In this document: piece by piece, positions 7,993 through 16,548 of the stretch
Position numbering within the stretch: the first letter of the stretch is position 1
Layout of the letters: each line of letters begins with the position of its first letter
Assembly (NCBI GenBank): GCA_016874715.1
Contig: VGTK01000036.1
Location: forward strand, 1-40,191
Direction: 5' to 3'
DNA: 40,191 nucleotides
Origin: Deltaproteobacteria bacterium
GTDB taxonomy: Bacteria; Desulfobacterota; Binatia; UBA12015
Notes under the pieces: generated by a model
What the model saw: only the letters and a program-made list of their open reading frames with translations
Told to the model about the DNA's origin: nothing
The model's database searches: none
Made by a program: the position numbers and the translations under genes

Positions 7993-8898
7993 CTAGCGCG
8001 CGGGCTCGAGGTAGGGCCACATCCACCACTCGTCGGGGTTGGTGCGGACGAAGCGCAGCAGCTCGCCGAGCGCGCGGCCGAGCAGGTCGTCTGCGCCCCC
8101 GCCTGGATCGAGGCGCTGGCCGAAGCGGACGCGGATGCCGTCCGGACTGCTCGCGGCGACCACCGGGACCACGGTCGCACCGGTGAGGCGCGCGAGGGTC
8201 ATGAGGCCACACGCGAAGCGGACCGGCTCGCCGAAGACCGGAACGGTGGCGGCGCGGCGGGCGACGCTGCCCGGCACGTCGATGGGCGTGAACAGCGAGC
8301 GTCCGGCGAGGAGCTCGTCGCGCGCCTGTGCCATCGCGGCGGAGTCCGTGGCGATGAAGGGCCGCCCCGCGACCTGCTCGGCCCAGCGTACCTTGGCGCG
8401 GGCGTAGGTGCGCTTGCTCTCGGGCATCGGGTTGGCATCGTCGAGGGGTCGTCCGACGATGCTCAGCCCGCCGCCGAGCCGGGCGCACAGAGCGAGGTAG
8501 CAGAGCACGGGGGCGCCGAAGTGCAGCGTGCCGAAGATCGTGCCGACGTCCGTGCCGACGTTCGTGCCGACGTTCGCCGGACGCGCGCCGTCGAGGGCCT
8601 CGGGCAGCTCGTCGAACTGGAAGAGGGCGGGGTCGAGCGCCGGCCGGTGCATGAAGTAGACGCTGTCGGCCTCTTCGAGCGCCTCGGAGTAGAGGCAGCC
8701 GCGGTACACGCGCTCGGCGCGGACGGGGTCGAGGGACAGGGCACGTGCGATGCGCGCGGACGCGACCCGTACCCGTTCCGGGTCCGACGCTCGCTCGACG
8801 CGCGCGACGATCCGCGCGTACGCACGTCCGCGGGCACGCCCGCCGCGCGCCAGCGGCAGCAGCCAGCGGTAGCGGACTTCGGCCCAGCCGGAGCGCAA
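7993..8898 (-). CDS. LpxL/HtrB-like lipid acyltransferase
   Basis: 301 residues. The start is taken as TTG 8898, because an in-frame stop (that of the ACP gene at 8902-8904) lies just two codons upstream and no ATG or GTG occurs early in the domain. The middle and C-terminal parts follow the lysophospholipid/lipid A acyltransferase pattern: TLHFGAP, then ESKRTYA..., SLFTPIDVPG, VPVFGEPVRF and LTGATVVPV. These enzymes transfer an acyl chain from ACP to a lipid on the inner membrane. The canonical acid five positions after the catalytic His (HX4D/E) appears to be Val here, so activity is uncertain. Three copies of a four-residue NVGT/DVGT repeat precede the motif. It is probably translationally coupled to the ACP gene upstream. 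Confidence 0.75.
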   Translation of the reverse strand: MRSGWAEVRYRWLLPLARGGRARGRAYARIVARVERASDPERVRVASARIARALSLDPVRAERVYRGCLYSEALEEADSVYFMHRPALDPALFQFDELPEALDGARPANVGTNVGTDVGTIFGTLHFGAPVLCYLALCARLGGGLSIVGRPLDDANPMPESKRTYARAKVRWAEQVAGRPFIATDSAAMAQARDELLAGRSLFTPIDVPGSVARRAATVPVFGEPVRFACGLMTLARLTGATVVPVVAASSPDGIRVRFGQRLDPGGGADDLLGRALGELLRFVRTNPDEWWMWPYLEPAR

Positions 8899-8901
8899 GC
8901 G

Positions 8902-9159
8902 TCAGCTCGTGCGGGACGAGTCTGCGGTCCGCAGCAGCCGCTCGACCAGCGCCGCCAGGTCCCCGACGGAGCGCGCGTCGATCATGTCCTCGCTCGGCAC
9001 GCGAATGCCGAACTCCATGTCGAGCGAGGTCGCGATCTCCGCGAGCGTCAGCGAGTCGCTCTCACCGAGATCCTCGATGCGCGCCGTGACCTCGAGCGCC
9101 CCGTCCGGGACGCGCATCACCTCGCCCACCACCCGCTTCACACGTTCGAGCGTCGTCAT
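8902..9159 (-). CDS. acyl carrier protein
   Basis: 85 residues from ATG 9159; a longer frame to 9207 exists but adds an unrelated N-terminus. The four-helix ACP pattern is clear: a basic first helix, then DLGESDSLTLAEI, in which Ser36 of Asp35-Ser36-Leu37 is the expected 4'-phosphopantetheine site, then a helix ending EFGIRVPSEDM. It is acidic overall, as usual. It heads a minus-strand set with the acyltransferase (TTG three bases after its stop) and the MaoC protein, so it is more likely a dedicated carrier for a specialised acyl chain than the housekeeping ACP, which usually sits beside fabD/fabG/fabF. Confidence 0.9.
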   Translation of the reverse strand: MTTLERVKRVVGEVMRVPDGALEVTARIEDLGESDSLTLAEIATSLDMEFGIRVPSEDMIDARSVGDLAALVERLLRTADSSRTS

Positions 9160-9290
9160 GGCCCTACCAACCGACGCCGGGTAGCATGTGATCTTTCGTT
9201 GCGGCAACCGAACGCCCAGGCAGCGGCCCCTCCGGCGAAGCCAGAAGCGCGCAGCCGGCCGAGGCGAAGCCGAGCCGAGGCGAAGGCGAG

Positions 9291-9313
9291 GGAGGGGGAC
9301 CGAGTCCCCCTCC
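9291..9313 (-). terminator. strong GC hairpin after the secreted cytochrome-like gene
   Basis: GGAGGGGGAC at 9291-9300 pairs perfectly with GTCCCCCTCC at 9304-9313 around a CGA loop. It begins ten bases beyond the stop of the minus-strand gene ending at 9323. There is no T-run, so it is either an imperfect intrinsic terminator or an mRNA-end stabiliser. The rest of the 163-base gap to the ACP start holds no recognisable gene. Confidence 0.55.
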
Positions 9314-9322
9314 GCCGTGCGA

Positions 9323-10057
9323 TCAGTTGTTCACCGCGCCCTCGAGGATCCAGTTGCGGATCGCGTCGGTCTGCTCCGCCGACAGCGGTGGCGCGCCGAT
9401 CGGCATGCGTACCCCGAGACCGGTGCCCAGGATCTTGTCGAACAGGTAGCTGCCGTCGACATCGAACGGCGTCACGTAGTTCTCCGCCTGGTTCTGACCC
9501 GATCGCACCCTGAAGATCGCCCCGTACGAGCCGGGGTCCGAGAGGTTCACCGGACCCGCGCCGCCCGCGACGTGGCATGCGAGATTGGTGGCGCAGCTCT
9601 GCGTGAAGATCGGCTGCACGTTGCCGGCGTAGGTGGACCTGGTGCCGTCGGGCAACAGGAAGCTGCCCGGGAGGTTGATGCCCGTTGCGATCAGCGTCCA
9701 CTGGGAGTTGCTGCACGGCGCCTCGGCGCACCCGCTGGCGCCGAAGCAGTTGAGCGTATACTGGATTTCGGCGGGATTCGGCGAGAGCGCTTCGTCGACG
9801 ATGTCGCAGAAGACGAACGACGGCGGGCTGCCGTCGGTCTTGAAGACGTTCCCGGTGACGGTCCGGTCGCGCGGGTTGTACGAGATCGCCCAGCGTTCCG
9901 CGCCGACGTCCTTGCTGATCAGGTAGCGTGCCGAGTCGGGGGTCTGCTGGACGCCCGACTGCTGCGCCGCGGCGCCGGACGCGATGGACGCGACGAGCGC
10001 CGCCGCGACGGTGGCCCGGGTCGCCCAGGCCTTGATTCGGGAATCGGTCGAACGCAT
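9323..10057 (-). CDS. secreted protein with cytochrome-c-like C-terminal domain
   Basis: 244 residues from ATG 10057. Residues 1-30 are a classical signal peptide (basic start, Ala/Val core, cleavage after AAA before QQ), so it is exported. The N-terminal half has four cysteines near CFGASGCAEAPC and no family I recognise. The C-terminal half follows the layout of planctomycete/myxobacterial cytochrome domains: VQPIFTQSC, then ACHVAGG, then a later RMPIGAPPLS and a terminal helix IRNWI, where Met would be the axial ligand. The expected CXXCH is instead CATNLACH, five residues between the cysteines, so heme attachment is doubtful. It is a stand-alone gene; the 156-base gap upstream contains its probable promoter but no clear consensus. 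Confidence 0.8.
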   Translation of the reverse strand: MRSTDSRIKAWATRATVAAALVASIASGAAAQQSGVQQTPDSARYLISKDVGAERWAISYNPRDRTVTGNVFKTDGSPPSFVFCDIVDEALSPNPAEIQYTLNCFGASGCAEAPCSNSQWTLIATGINLPGSFLLPDGTRSTYAGNVQPIFTQSCATNLACHVAGGAGPVNLSDPGSYGAIFRVRSGQNQAENYVTPFDVDGSYLFDKILGTGLGVRMPIGAPPLSAEQTDAIRNWILEGAVNN

Positions 10058-10213
10058 GCGTCTTGCTCCTCTTCGTGCTCGGGGCGACGGCTCGTGGTCA
10101 CCTCCGAACCGCGATCGTGCCATAGTTCCACGAAAGGCGACAACCAGGATCCCGCCAGTCGGACGCGATTTCGGCCCGGTGGGACCGCCGATCGGCGCGC
10201 TGCCGCGGCGACG

Positions 10214-10939
10214 CTACTTCAGGCCCGCGGTCAGCGTGACGTTGGCGCGCAGCTCGATCTCGCCCGCGTCGATCTGCGTCGGCGGAGCGGCCTCGGCGGC
10301 CGCGGCCCGCATCATCATCGGCATCGGGCCGGGCGGGGGCGAGAAAACGCGCTGCTCCTCGATTCGCAGGATCGAGGCCACCGAGACGCCGGCCCCCGCG
10401 GCAGCCGCATCGGCGCGCGCGCGGCCGTCCGCCACCGCGCGCCGGAGCGCCTCGCGCTCCAGCGCCGCGCGCTCCTTGAGGTCGAAGCGCACGCCGCCGA
10501 TGTTGGTCGCGCCCGCGCCGACCGCCGCGTCGATGACCGTCCCGACCTGCGTCACGTCGTCGAGCCGCACCTCGACCAGGTCGCGCGCGACGTAGCCGCG
10601 CGGCACCTGGTGGCCCTTGTCGTAGTCGAACTCGAGCTGCAGGTCGTAGGCGATCGTGCGGATCTGGTCGTCCTTGACGCCGGTCTGCGCGAGCTTCTTG
10701 CGCACCGCCGCCATGGCGGTCGCGGTCTTGCGCTGGGCCTCGCCGGGGTTCCGGTCGCGCGACTCGACCGACACCGAGACGAAGGCGCGGTCGGGTGTCG
10801 CCTGCACGGTCGCCTCGCCGTTGACGACGATCGCCGGCGGCGGCGGGTCGTCGGCGCGGGCCACGACGGCCGAGGCGGCGACGAGGATCGTGACGAGCGA
10901 GCTCGCGGCGAGGCGGCGGGTGCGTGCGACCATGTTCAT
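10214..10939 (-). CDS. SIMPL domain protein (DUF541), periplasmic
   Basis: 241 residues from ATG 10939 (a second ATG two codons later is equally possible). A signal peptide ends at about residue 30 (ARADD). The remainder is a typical SIMPL/DUF541 fold: IVVNGEATVQATPDRAFV at the start, a GVKDDQIRT segment, a GYVARDLVEVRL strand, and a C-terminal helix with conserved Ala/Glu repeats. Family members (such as E. coli YggE and Brucella BP26) are periplasmic or outer-membrane-associated oligomers linked to oxidative stress tolerance, with no defined reaction. A Pro/Met-rich loop (PPPGPMPMMMR) near residue 205 is a local oddity. It is divergent from the DUF445 gene with 74 bases between the starts. 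Confidence 0.9.
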   Translation of the reverse strand: MNMVARTRRLAASSLVTILVAASAVVARADDPPPPAIVVNGEATVQATPDRAFVSVSVESRDRNPGEAQRKTATAMAAVRKKLAQTGVKDDQIRTIAYDLQLEFDYDKGHQVPRGYVARDLVEVRLDDVTQVGTVIDAAVGAGATNIGGVRFDLKERAALEREALRRAVADGRARADAAAAGAGVSVASILRIEEQRVFSPPPGPMPMMMRAAAAEAAPPTQIDAGEIELRANVTLTAGLK

Positions 10940-11013
10940 GTCCTATCCCGGCCCGGCCGGCGCGTCGACCGGCGCGCTCGCTCCGCGGGGTGCGTCGGCT
11001 AGAGTGTCGAGCC

Positions 11014-12288
11014 GTGGCACGTCGCAATCGGATCGGGTCCATCTCGCTGGCCGTTGCCGCCGCGGGGGCCGTCGGCGCCCGGGTCGGGCTCGCGATCGGA
11101 CCGTTTGCCGGCGAGACCTGGCTGCACGTCGTCGCGGCCGGCTTCGAGGCCGCCGTGGTCGGTGGGCTCGCCGACTGGTTCGCGGTGACGGCGCTCTTTC
11201 GCCACCCGCTCGGCCTGCCGATCCCGCACACGGCGATCATCCCGAACCGGCGCGAGAAGATCATCGAGAGCATCGTCTCGATGGTGCAGAACGAGTGGCT
11301 GTCGCCCGATGTGATCGGCTCGCGCCTCGCGCGCATCGCGCCGAGTGCGCTGCTGCTCGAGTGGCTCGAGGAGCCGTCGCACGTGGCGCGGCTGGGCGGT
11401 CCGATGCGCGACCTGCTGCGCGCCCTCGGACGTACGGTCAACGAGCCCGAGGTCCACGACCTGATCGAGCGCACGATCCGCCACCAGATCCGCGACCTGC
11501 CGTCGGACCAGACCGTCGCGCGGCTCCTCGCCCGCGCCGTGAAGAGCGACAGCGCCGACGCGATCGTGCAGTCGGTCGCGCTGTCGCTCGCCAACCTCGC
11601 CGACCGCCCGCAGACAGCGGAAGAGCTCGAGTGGTGGATCCAGCGCTCGGCCGAGAAGCTGCGCGAGAGCGGCAAGCGCATGGTGCCGTTCTTCCTGCGG
11701 CGCCAGGTGGTGCAGCGGAAGATCGTCGACGCCGCGTGCGCGTACGCGTCGTCGGAGCTGCGCCTCGCGGCGCGCGACGCGGAGCACCCGCTGCGCCGCG
11801 CCGCGCTGTCGACGCTCGGCCGCTTCGCCGAGCGCCTCGCCGCCGGTGACCCGCAGGCGAGCCTGCAGGTGGCGCGGGCGCGCGCCGCGCTGGTCGAGAG
11901 CGTCGAGCTGCGACCGGTGATCGTCGAGGGCGTGCACCGCCTGCAGCGGCAGCTCGACCGGGAGCTCGCGGACCCGCACGGCGCGCTGTCGACCTTCCTC
12001 GACCGGCAGATGCGCGAGGGCATCGTCCGCGTGCTGTCCGACTCCGCGCGCCGCGAGACCTTCGACCACTGGGTGCGCACCACGGCGATCGACCTGCTGC
12101 AGAAGAACCACCACCAGATCGGCCTCACCGTGCGCGAGAACCTGGAGGCGCTCGAGACCGGCAAGCTCGTCCAGCAGATCGAGGACCGCGTCGGCGGGGA
12201 CCTGCAGTTCGTGCGGCTGAACGGCGCGGTGGTCGGCGGGTTGATCGGGCTGCTGCTGGCGGTGCTGCGCGTGGTGTTCGAGCGGTGA
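11014..12288 (+). CDS. DUF445 family membrane-associated protein
   Basis: 424 residues from GTG 11014. The N-terminal hydrophobic segment (about 8-50) contains the family motif GGLADWFAVTALFRHPLGLPIPHTAIIPNRRE, quoted here in two parts: GGLADWFAVTALF and PIPHTAIIPNRRE. A long amphipathic, coiled, charged middle follows, and a second hydrophobic segment at the C-terminus (VVGGLIGLLLAVLRVVF). This matches DUF445 (YjiN/YheB type), proteins attached to the inner membrane at both ends, with no established function. The stop overlaps the start of the next membrane protein gene (GTGA), so they form a two-gene unit. Confidence 0.9.
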   Translation: MARRNRIGSISLAVAAAGAVGARVGLAIGPFAGETWLHVVAAGFEAAVVGGLADWFAVTALFRHPLGLPIPHTAIIPNRREKIIESIVSMVQNEWLSPDVIGSRLARIAPSALLLEWLEEPSHVARLGGPMRDLLRALGRTVNEPEVHDLIERTIRHQIRDLPSDQTVARLLARAVKSDSADAIVQSVALSLANLADRPQTAEELEWWIQRSAEKLRESGKRMVPFFLRRQVVQRKIVDAACAYASSELRLAARDAEHPLRRAALSTLGRFAERLAAGDPQASLQVARARAALVESVELRPVIVEGVHRLQRQLDRELADPHGALSTFLDRQMREGIVRVLSDSARRETFDHWVRTTAIDLLQKNHHQIGLTVRENLEALETGKLVQQIEDRVGGDLQFVRLNGAVVGGLIGLLLAVLRVVFER

Positions 12289-13631
12289 GCGGGCGCAGTC
12301 GGTCGCGCCCGACGCGCGGTCGGGACTGGCTACCTGGCCGCCGAGACGTCGGGATCGCGTCGCTGCTCGGCCTCCTGGTACTGCTCGCGCACGGGCTGTC
12401 TCCGATCCGGACTTCGTTCGACTCGCGCTGGACGATTCCCACCGCCGTGAGCATCGCGTATCGCGGCGACGACGACCTCGACGAGTACGCCTGGCCCATC
12501 GTCGAGGTCGAGGGTTACGCAGTGGAGTGGCGCAGGGGCCGGTCGTTCTCGCGGTATCCGGTCGGCCCGTCGCTGCTCGCCGTTCCGGGCGTGCTTCTCT
12601 ACGACGTCGTGGCGCGCGTCGCCGGAGCGGCGTCGGTCGAGGAGCTGGTCCTTCAGGGCAGAGCGGCGCACGTCGAGGCCGGGGTCGCGTCTCTCGTGGT
12701 GGCCGTCGTCACGGTGCTGATCTTTCTGATGGCGCGATGTCGTGAGCTGGGCCGCGGGTCGGCCGCCATGGTCGCGCTCGTGTTCGCGTTCTGCACCCCG
12801 GCGTGGTCGACGGCGAGTCGCGGGCTCTGGCAGCACGGCCCTTCGATGCTGACGCTGGCCGCCGCGATGGCTCTGCTGCTGCTCGCCCGGCGCCATGACG
12901 CGTGGGTCGTCGCGGCGGGGCTGGCGCTCGGGCTCGGCTTCCTGATGCGCCCGACGAACGCGATCCCGCTGGCCGTGCTGACGGCGTACGTGGCGCTGCG
13001 CCATCCGTGGCGCCTGCCGGCCATGGCTGTCGCGTCGGGCGCCGTCGTCGCCGCCTTCGTCGCGTGGAACCTGCAAGACTCGGGCGTGCCGCTGCCCGCG
13101 TACTACCAGGCAGGGACGCAGCCCTGGCCGCCGTTATCGGAGGTGCCGCGAAATCTCGCCGGCCACTTCGTGAGCCCCAACCGTGGGCTGCTGGTGTTCT
13201 CGCCGGTTGTCCTGCTCGCGGCCGCGGGGATCGCGATGCAGGTTCGTCGCCGGACGCTCGATGCTCTCGACGTCGCCCTGCTCGCCGTGCTGTGCGGCCA
13301 CTTCGCGCTCGTCGCGTCGTTCCGGGTGTGGTGGGCCGGCCACTCGTTCGGGCCGCGCTTTGCAACCGACATCCTGCCGGTGCTGGCGTGGTTCGCGATG
13401 CCGGTGGTGCGCGCGATCGGCGATCTGCCCTCGCACCGGCGTCGTGCCGCCCGGGCGTTCACGGCGCTGCTGATCGCGTGGAGCTTCCTCGTCCACCTGC
13501 GCGCCGCGACGACGTGGGACGTCTGGGCGTGGAACGGCTCGCCGGTGAGCATCGACGATCGGCCCCAGCGCGCGTGGGACTGGTCGGACCTGCAGATCCT
13601 GCGCGGGCTCGGGCGCGACGACCGACGCTGA
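12285..13631 (+). CDS. polytopic GT-C-like membrane protein
   Basis: 448 residues from GTG 12285, overlapping the DUF445 stop. About ten membrane helices. The first loop has SFDSRW near residue 46 in the place where GT-C enzymes usually carry an acidic Asp-Glu pair, and SRYPVGPSLLAVP follows; later loops have FVSPNRGLLVFSP and GHSFGPRFATDILP. The arrangement resembles GT39-like or GT87-like mannosyltransferase superfamily proteins, but the catalytic residues are not obvious, so I name only the fold. The helical core has no long soluble domain. It ends three bases before the convergent DUF1501 gene stop, with no room for a separate terminator. Confidence 0.65.
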   Translation: MSGRSRSRPTRGRDWLPGRRDVGIASLLGLLVLLAHGLSPIRTSFDSRWTIPTAVSIAYRGDDDLDEYAWPIVEVEGYAVEWRRGRSFSRYPVGPSLLAVPGVLLYDVVARVAGAASVEELVLQGRAAHVEAGVASLVVAVVTVLIFLMARCRELGRGSAAMVALVFAFCTPAWSTASRGLWQHGPSMLTLAAAMALLLLARRHDAWVVAAGLALGLGFLMRPTNAIPLAVLTAYVALRHPWRLPAMAVASGAVVAAFVAWNLQDSGVPLPAYYQAGTQPWPPLSEVPRNLAGHFVSPNRGLLVFSPVVLLAAAGIAMQVRRRTLDALDVALLAVLCGHFALVASFRVWWAGHSFGPRFATDILPVLAWFAMPVVRAIGDLPSHRRRAARAFTALLIAWSFLVHLRAATTWDVWAWNGSPVSIDDRPQRAWDWSDLQILRGLGRDDRR

Positions 13632-13634
13632 CGT

Positions 13635-14945
13635 CTATGTCAGGAACGGAAGCGTCGTGAACGGCCCACCCGGCAGCAGCGGCGCGTGCGTGCCGGGCGT
13701 CGCCAGCCACTTGTCGATCACCGTCGCGTACACCTGCCGGAAGTCGGTGTGGACCTTGAGGTTGCCCTTGTTCAGGTCGTTCAGCGCCGGCACCGCGCCG
13801 TAGACGCCACCCACGACCGCATCGCCCATCGCGAACAGCACCGACGCCTCGCCGTGGTCGGTGCCGTTGCCGCCGTTCTGCGCGACGCGGCGGCCGAACT
13901 CGGAGAACGTCAGGACGAGCACCTTGTTCGCGATGCCGAGGTCGACGGTGTCGTCGTAGAACGCCTTCAGGTCGGTCGCGAGCTCGGTGAAGAGGTCCGC
14001 CTGACGGCCGGTGAGCGAGCCCTGGTTCGAGTGCGTGTCGTAGCCGCCCTGCCGGACGTGGAAGAAGCGTGCGCCGACCGGCGTGCCGGTGATCGCGTCG
14101 TTGCGCAGGATCGACGAGACGTCCTTCAGGCGCCGCGCCAGGCGACCGGGCTTGCCGTTCAGGTTCGACGGCCAGCTGGTGTCGATCGCCTGATACGCGT
14201 CGAGCGCGCCGAGGAGCACGTTGCCCGAGATCCCCACCGCGTTGTGCGTGCCCGAGGTCTCGAGCGGGTCGGCCTCGACGGCGTACGCGGCGGTGAGCGC
14301 GTCGACCTTCGCAGCGAGGTCGGGGTACTGCGGGTCATCGGTCAGCTCGAACTCGGCGAGGCTGCCGACCGCAAGGACGTTCGAGTCGCTGCTGAGGAAC
14401 GTCGGGTTGAGCGTGTTGTCGAAGTCGACCGTCACCAGGTCGCTCGAGGTGAACGCCGAGTCGAGGTAGCGGCCGAACCAGCCGTCGACGAACGCGCCGG
14501 TCGGGTTGGCGCTGAACCAGATGTCCTCGGAGCGGAAGTGCGACAGGTTCTGGTTCGGGTAGGCGATGCCGTTGAGCACCGCGACCTTGCCGGCGGCGTA
14601 GACGTCGTGCAGCGGTGCGAGCGACGGGTGCAGCCCGAGCCGGTTGCCCTTCACCGGGTCGGGGTCGATCTCCGTGGCGAGCAGGTTCGCGACCGGGATG
14701 CCGATGCTCGGACGGGCCGCATCGTACAGCGAGCGCTGGGCATGTCCGGGTTTGTCGTCGATCGGGATCACGGTGTTGAGCCCGTCGTTGCCACCCTCCA
14801 TCTGCACCAGCACCACGATCGCGCCGGCGGGGCCGGCCCAGGCCGTCGAGGCACCGAGCAAGGCGCGCTGGAACGGGTGCGGGGCGCCGAGCGCCGCCGC
14901 CGTGAGGGCGCCGCGCGTGAGGAACTTTCTTCGCGAGATGGCCAT
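13635..14945 (-). CDS. DUF1501 family Tat-exported protein
   Basis: 436 residues from ATG 14945; the much longer open frame upstream is a shadow of DUF1800. The N-terminus carries a twin-arginine signal (SRRKFLTRG followed by an Ala/Leu core), so it is exported folded. The body has the DUF1501 features: VVLVQMEGGNDGLNTVIP, LGLHPSLAPL, FHVRQGGYDTHSNQG and LTFSEFGRRVAQNGGNGTDHG. DUF1501 is related to the alkaline-phosphatase/sulfatase fold and keeps clustered Asp, His and Glu residues that could bind metal, but no reaction is proved. Its gene follows DUF1800 with a 17-base gap; the two families are encoded together in many planctomycetes and proteobacteria and are thought to act as a pair. Confidence 0.93.
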   Translation of the reverse strand: MAISRRKFLTRGALTAAALGAPHPFQRALLGASTAWAGPAGAIVVLVQMEGGNDGLNTVIPIDDKPGHAQRSLYDAARPSIGIPVANLLATEIDPDPVKGNRLGLHPSLAPLHDVYAAGKVAVLNGIAYPNQNLSHFRSEDIWFSANPTGAFVDGWFGRYLDSAFTSSDLVTVDFDNTLNPTFLSSDSNVLAVGSLAEFELTDDPQYPDLAAKVDALTAAYAVEADPLETSGTHNAVGISGNVLLGALDAYQAIDTSWPSNLNGKPGRLARRLKDVSSILRNDAITGTPVGARFFHVRQGGYDTHSNQGSLTGRQADLFTELATDLKAFYDDTVDLGIANKVLVLTFSEFGRRVAQNGGNGTDHGEASVLFAMGDAVVGGVYGAVPALNDLNKGNLKVHTDFRQVYATVIDKWLATPGTHAPLLPGGPFTTLPFLT

Positions 14946-14962
14946 GGTCGTCCTCGTGCGCT

Positions 14963-16363
14963 TCAGTGGATGTGGAACTCGGGGAGCTGCAGGATCAGCG
15001 CGATCACCCCGCGGACCTTCTTCTCGATCACGGCAGGATCGGAGAAGCTCGCCGGCGGCGCCGGGTCGTTCAGGTACGCGACGAGCGCGTCGCGCGTACC
15101 GGCCGGCACGCGCGATGCGATGCCGAACACGCCGAGCAGCTCGTCGACGACCTGACCCGCGCTGGTCGCGCCGTCGTCGAAGATCTGCGTCGGCTTCAGC
15201 TTGAGCTCCTTCACGTCGCGTCCTGCCGCGAGCGTCTGGGCGAACGCGAAGCGCTGCAGGAACTGTCCGGTCGACAGCCACGACAACCCGCCGCTCCAGC
15301 CGTTCACGCTCGGCGGCTCGAACAGCTCCATGCCCATGTCGTCGAGGAAGATCGGCACCTGCGCGTAGTTGCTGCTCGCCTTGGTCGCGCGCATCGCGCT
15401 CAGGGCGAACTCGACGGGGTTCTTGACGCTGCTGGTCTTGGCCTGCGCCGAGTAGAACTCGTCGTGCAGGAAGATCGCGCGCAGCAGGTCGCGGATCACG
15501 AATCCGCCCGAGATGAACGGTGCCGCGATCTCGTCGACGAGTGTCTTCGACGGGTTCGGGTAGGCGAAGTACTCCCAGAGCTTCTTCGCGAGGAAGCGCG
15601 GCATGGTCAGCTCGCCGTCGGTGTCGCGGTGCGCGAACAGGATGTCGATCACGTTCTGCGCCGGCGGCAGCAGGGCGCCGTTCGCGTCCTCGAAGCCGAT
15701 GTTGCCGCTCGCCTGATGCCCGGTTCCGGCGAAGAGGGTCTTGTTGCCGTTGTCGAAGCGGCTCGAGTTGAAGAAGCCGAGGTCCTTCGAGAAGTCGATC
15801 TGGTAGCCGGTGCAGCAGCGCGCCATCTGCTCGACGTCGGTCTGCGTGTAGTTCTCGCCGCCGTTCAGGTCGAAGACGCCGAGCACGAAGAGCTCCATCA
15901 GCTCGCGCCCGTAGTTCTCGTTCTTGTTGTTCTTGCTGTTCAGGCGCCCGTCGAGGAACTCGAGCATCGCGGCGTCGCGCGTCACCTCGTAGACCAGCGT
16001 CTTGAACGACCCGAGGCCGTGCAGGCGGAAGGTCCGGTTCTGGTAGGACATCTGCCGGACGTTCTTCACCACCGAGTACTGCGTCGCGAAGTGGTCCTGC
16101 CAGAACAGGACCATCTTCTCCTGCAGGCGGCGCGCGTTCTGCGTCGCCATGCGCTTGACCCACCAGGTCCGCAGCTTGCCGAGGCTCTCGTTGTCGGCGT
16201 CCGGCGTGCCGGGCCCCTTGGCGCTCATGCCCTTCTGCGAGACCAGGAACTCGACGGTGAGCACCTGGCCGCGGCGCTCCCACGTGCCGGCTTCTTTGAG
16301 CTTGGCGCCGAAGCCCGCGCGCGACAGCAGGTGCAGGACGTTCTCGGTGTTCCAGTCGACCAT
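14963..16363 (-). CDS. DUF1800 family protein
   Basis: 466 residues from ATG 16363. A GTG at 16414 would add 17 residues of no domain value, so the ATG is preferred. Recognised by the family order: VLHLLSRAGFGAK at the start, then MVLFWQDHFAT, a NYGRELMELFVLGV segment, YTQTDVEQMAR, a FLAKKLWEYFA helix, and FEPPSVNGWSGG near the end. No signal peptide is seen, as is common in this family. It is the first gene of a two-gene unit with DUF1501. Function is unknown; the pair is presumed to assemble or modify something in the periplasm. The 185-base gap upstream should contain its promoter. Confidence 0.93.
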   Translation of the reverse strand: MVDWNTENVLHLLSRAGFGAKLKEAGTWERRGQVLTVEFLVSQKGMSAKGPGTPDADNESLGKLRTWWVKRMATQNARRLQEKMVLFWQDHFATQYSVVKNVRQMSYQNRTFRLHGLGSFKTLVYEVTRDAAMLEFLDGRLNSKNNKNENYGRELMELFVLGVFDLNGGENYTQTDVEQMARCCTGYQIDFSKDLGFFNSSRFDNGNKTLFAGTGHQASGNIGFEDANGALLPPAQNVIDILFAHRDTDGELTMPRFLAKKLWEYFAYPNPSKTLVDEIAAPFISGGFVIRDLLRAIFLHDEFYSAQAKTSSVKNPVEFALSAMRATKASSNYAQVPIFLDDMGMELFEPPSVNGWSGGLSWLSTGQFLQRFAFAQTLAAGRDVKELKLKPTQIFDDGATSAGQVVDELLGVFGIASRVPAGTRDALVAYLNDPAPPASFSDPAVIEKKVRGVIALILQLPEFHIH

Positions 16364-16503
16364 GATCCCCCCGGACGCCGGAGAGCTCGGCGTGACCACG
16401 GCGACTCTGCCCACCGTCTAATGTCGGCGCAAGCCGCTATCGCGCTACGGGAGGGACGAGGAACGATGCCGTCGGATCGGAAGCTCCGGCGGCAACGGGT
16501 GCG

Positions 16504-16530
16504 GGGCCGCTGCGCCCGGCGATGCGGCCC
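16504..16530. terminator. GC hairpin between hydrolase gene and DUF1800 operon
   Basis: GGGCCGC at 16504-16510 pairs with GCGGCCC at 16524-16530, leaving a 13-base loop. It lies 19 bases past the stop of the minus-strand hydrolase gene and upstream of the DUF1800 start. No T-tract is present. The rest of 16364-16548 shows nothing else recognisable. Confidence 0.35.
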
Positions 16531-16548
16531 GGGTTCGCCTCGCGTCCG

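Noticed and set aside
10098..12164. 688-residue minus-strand frame across DUF445
   Set aside because: Composition is Ser/Arg-rich and it has no recognisable motif; DUF445 on the plus strand explains the region.
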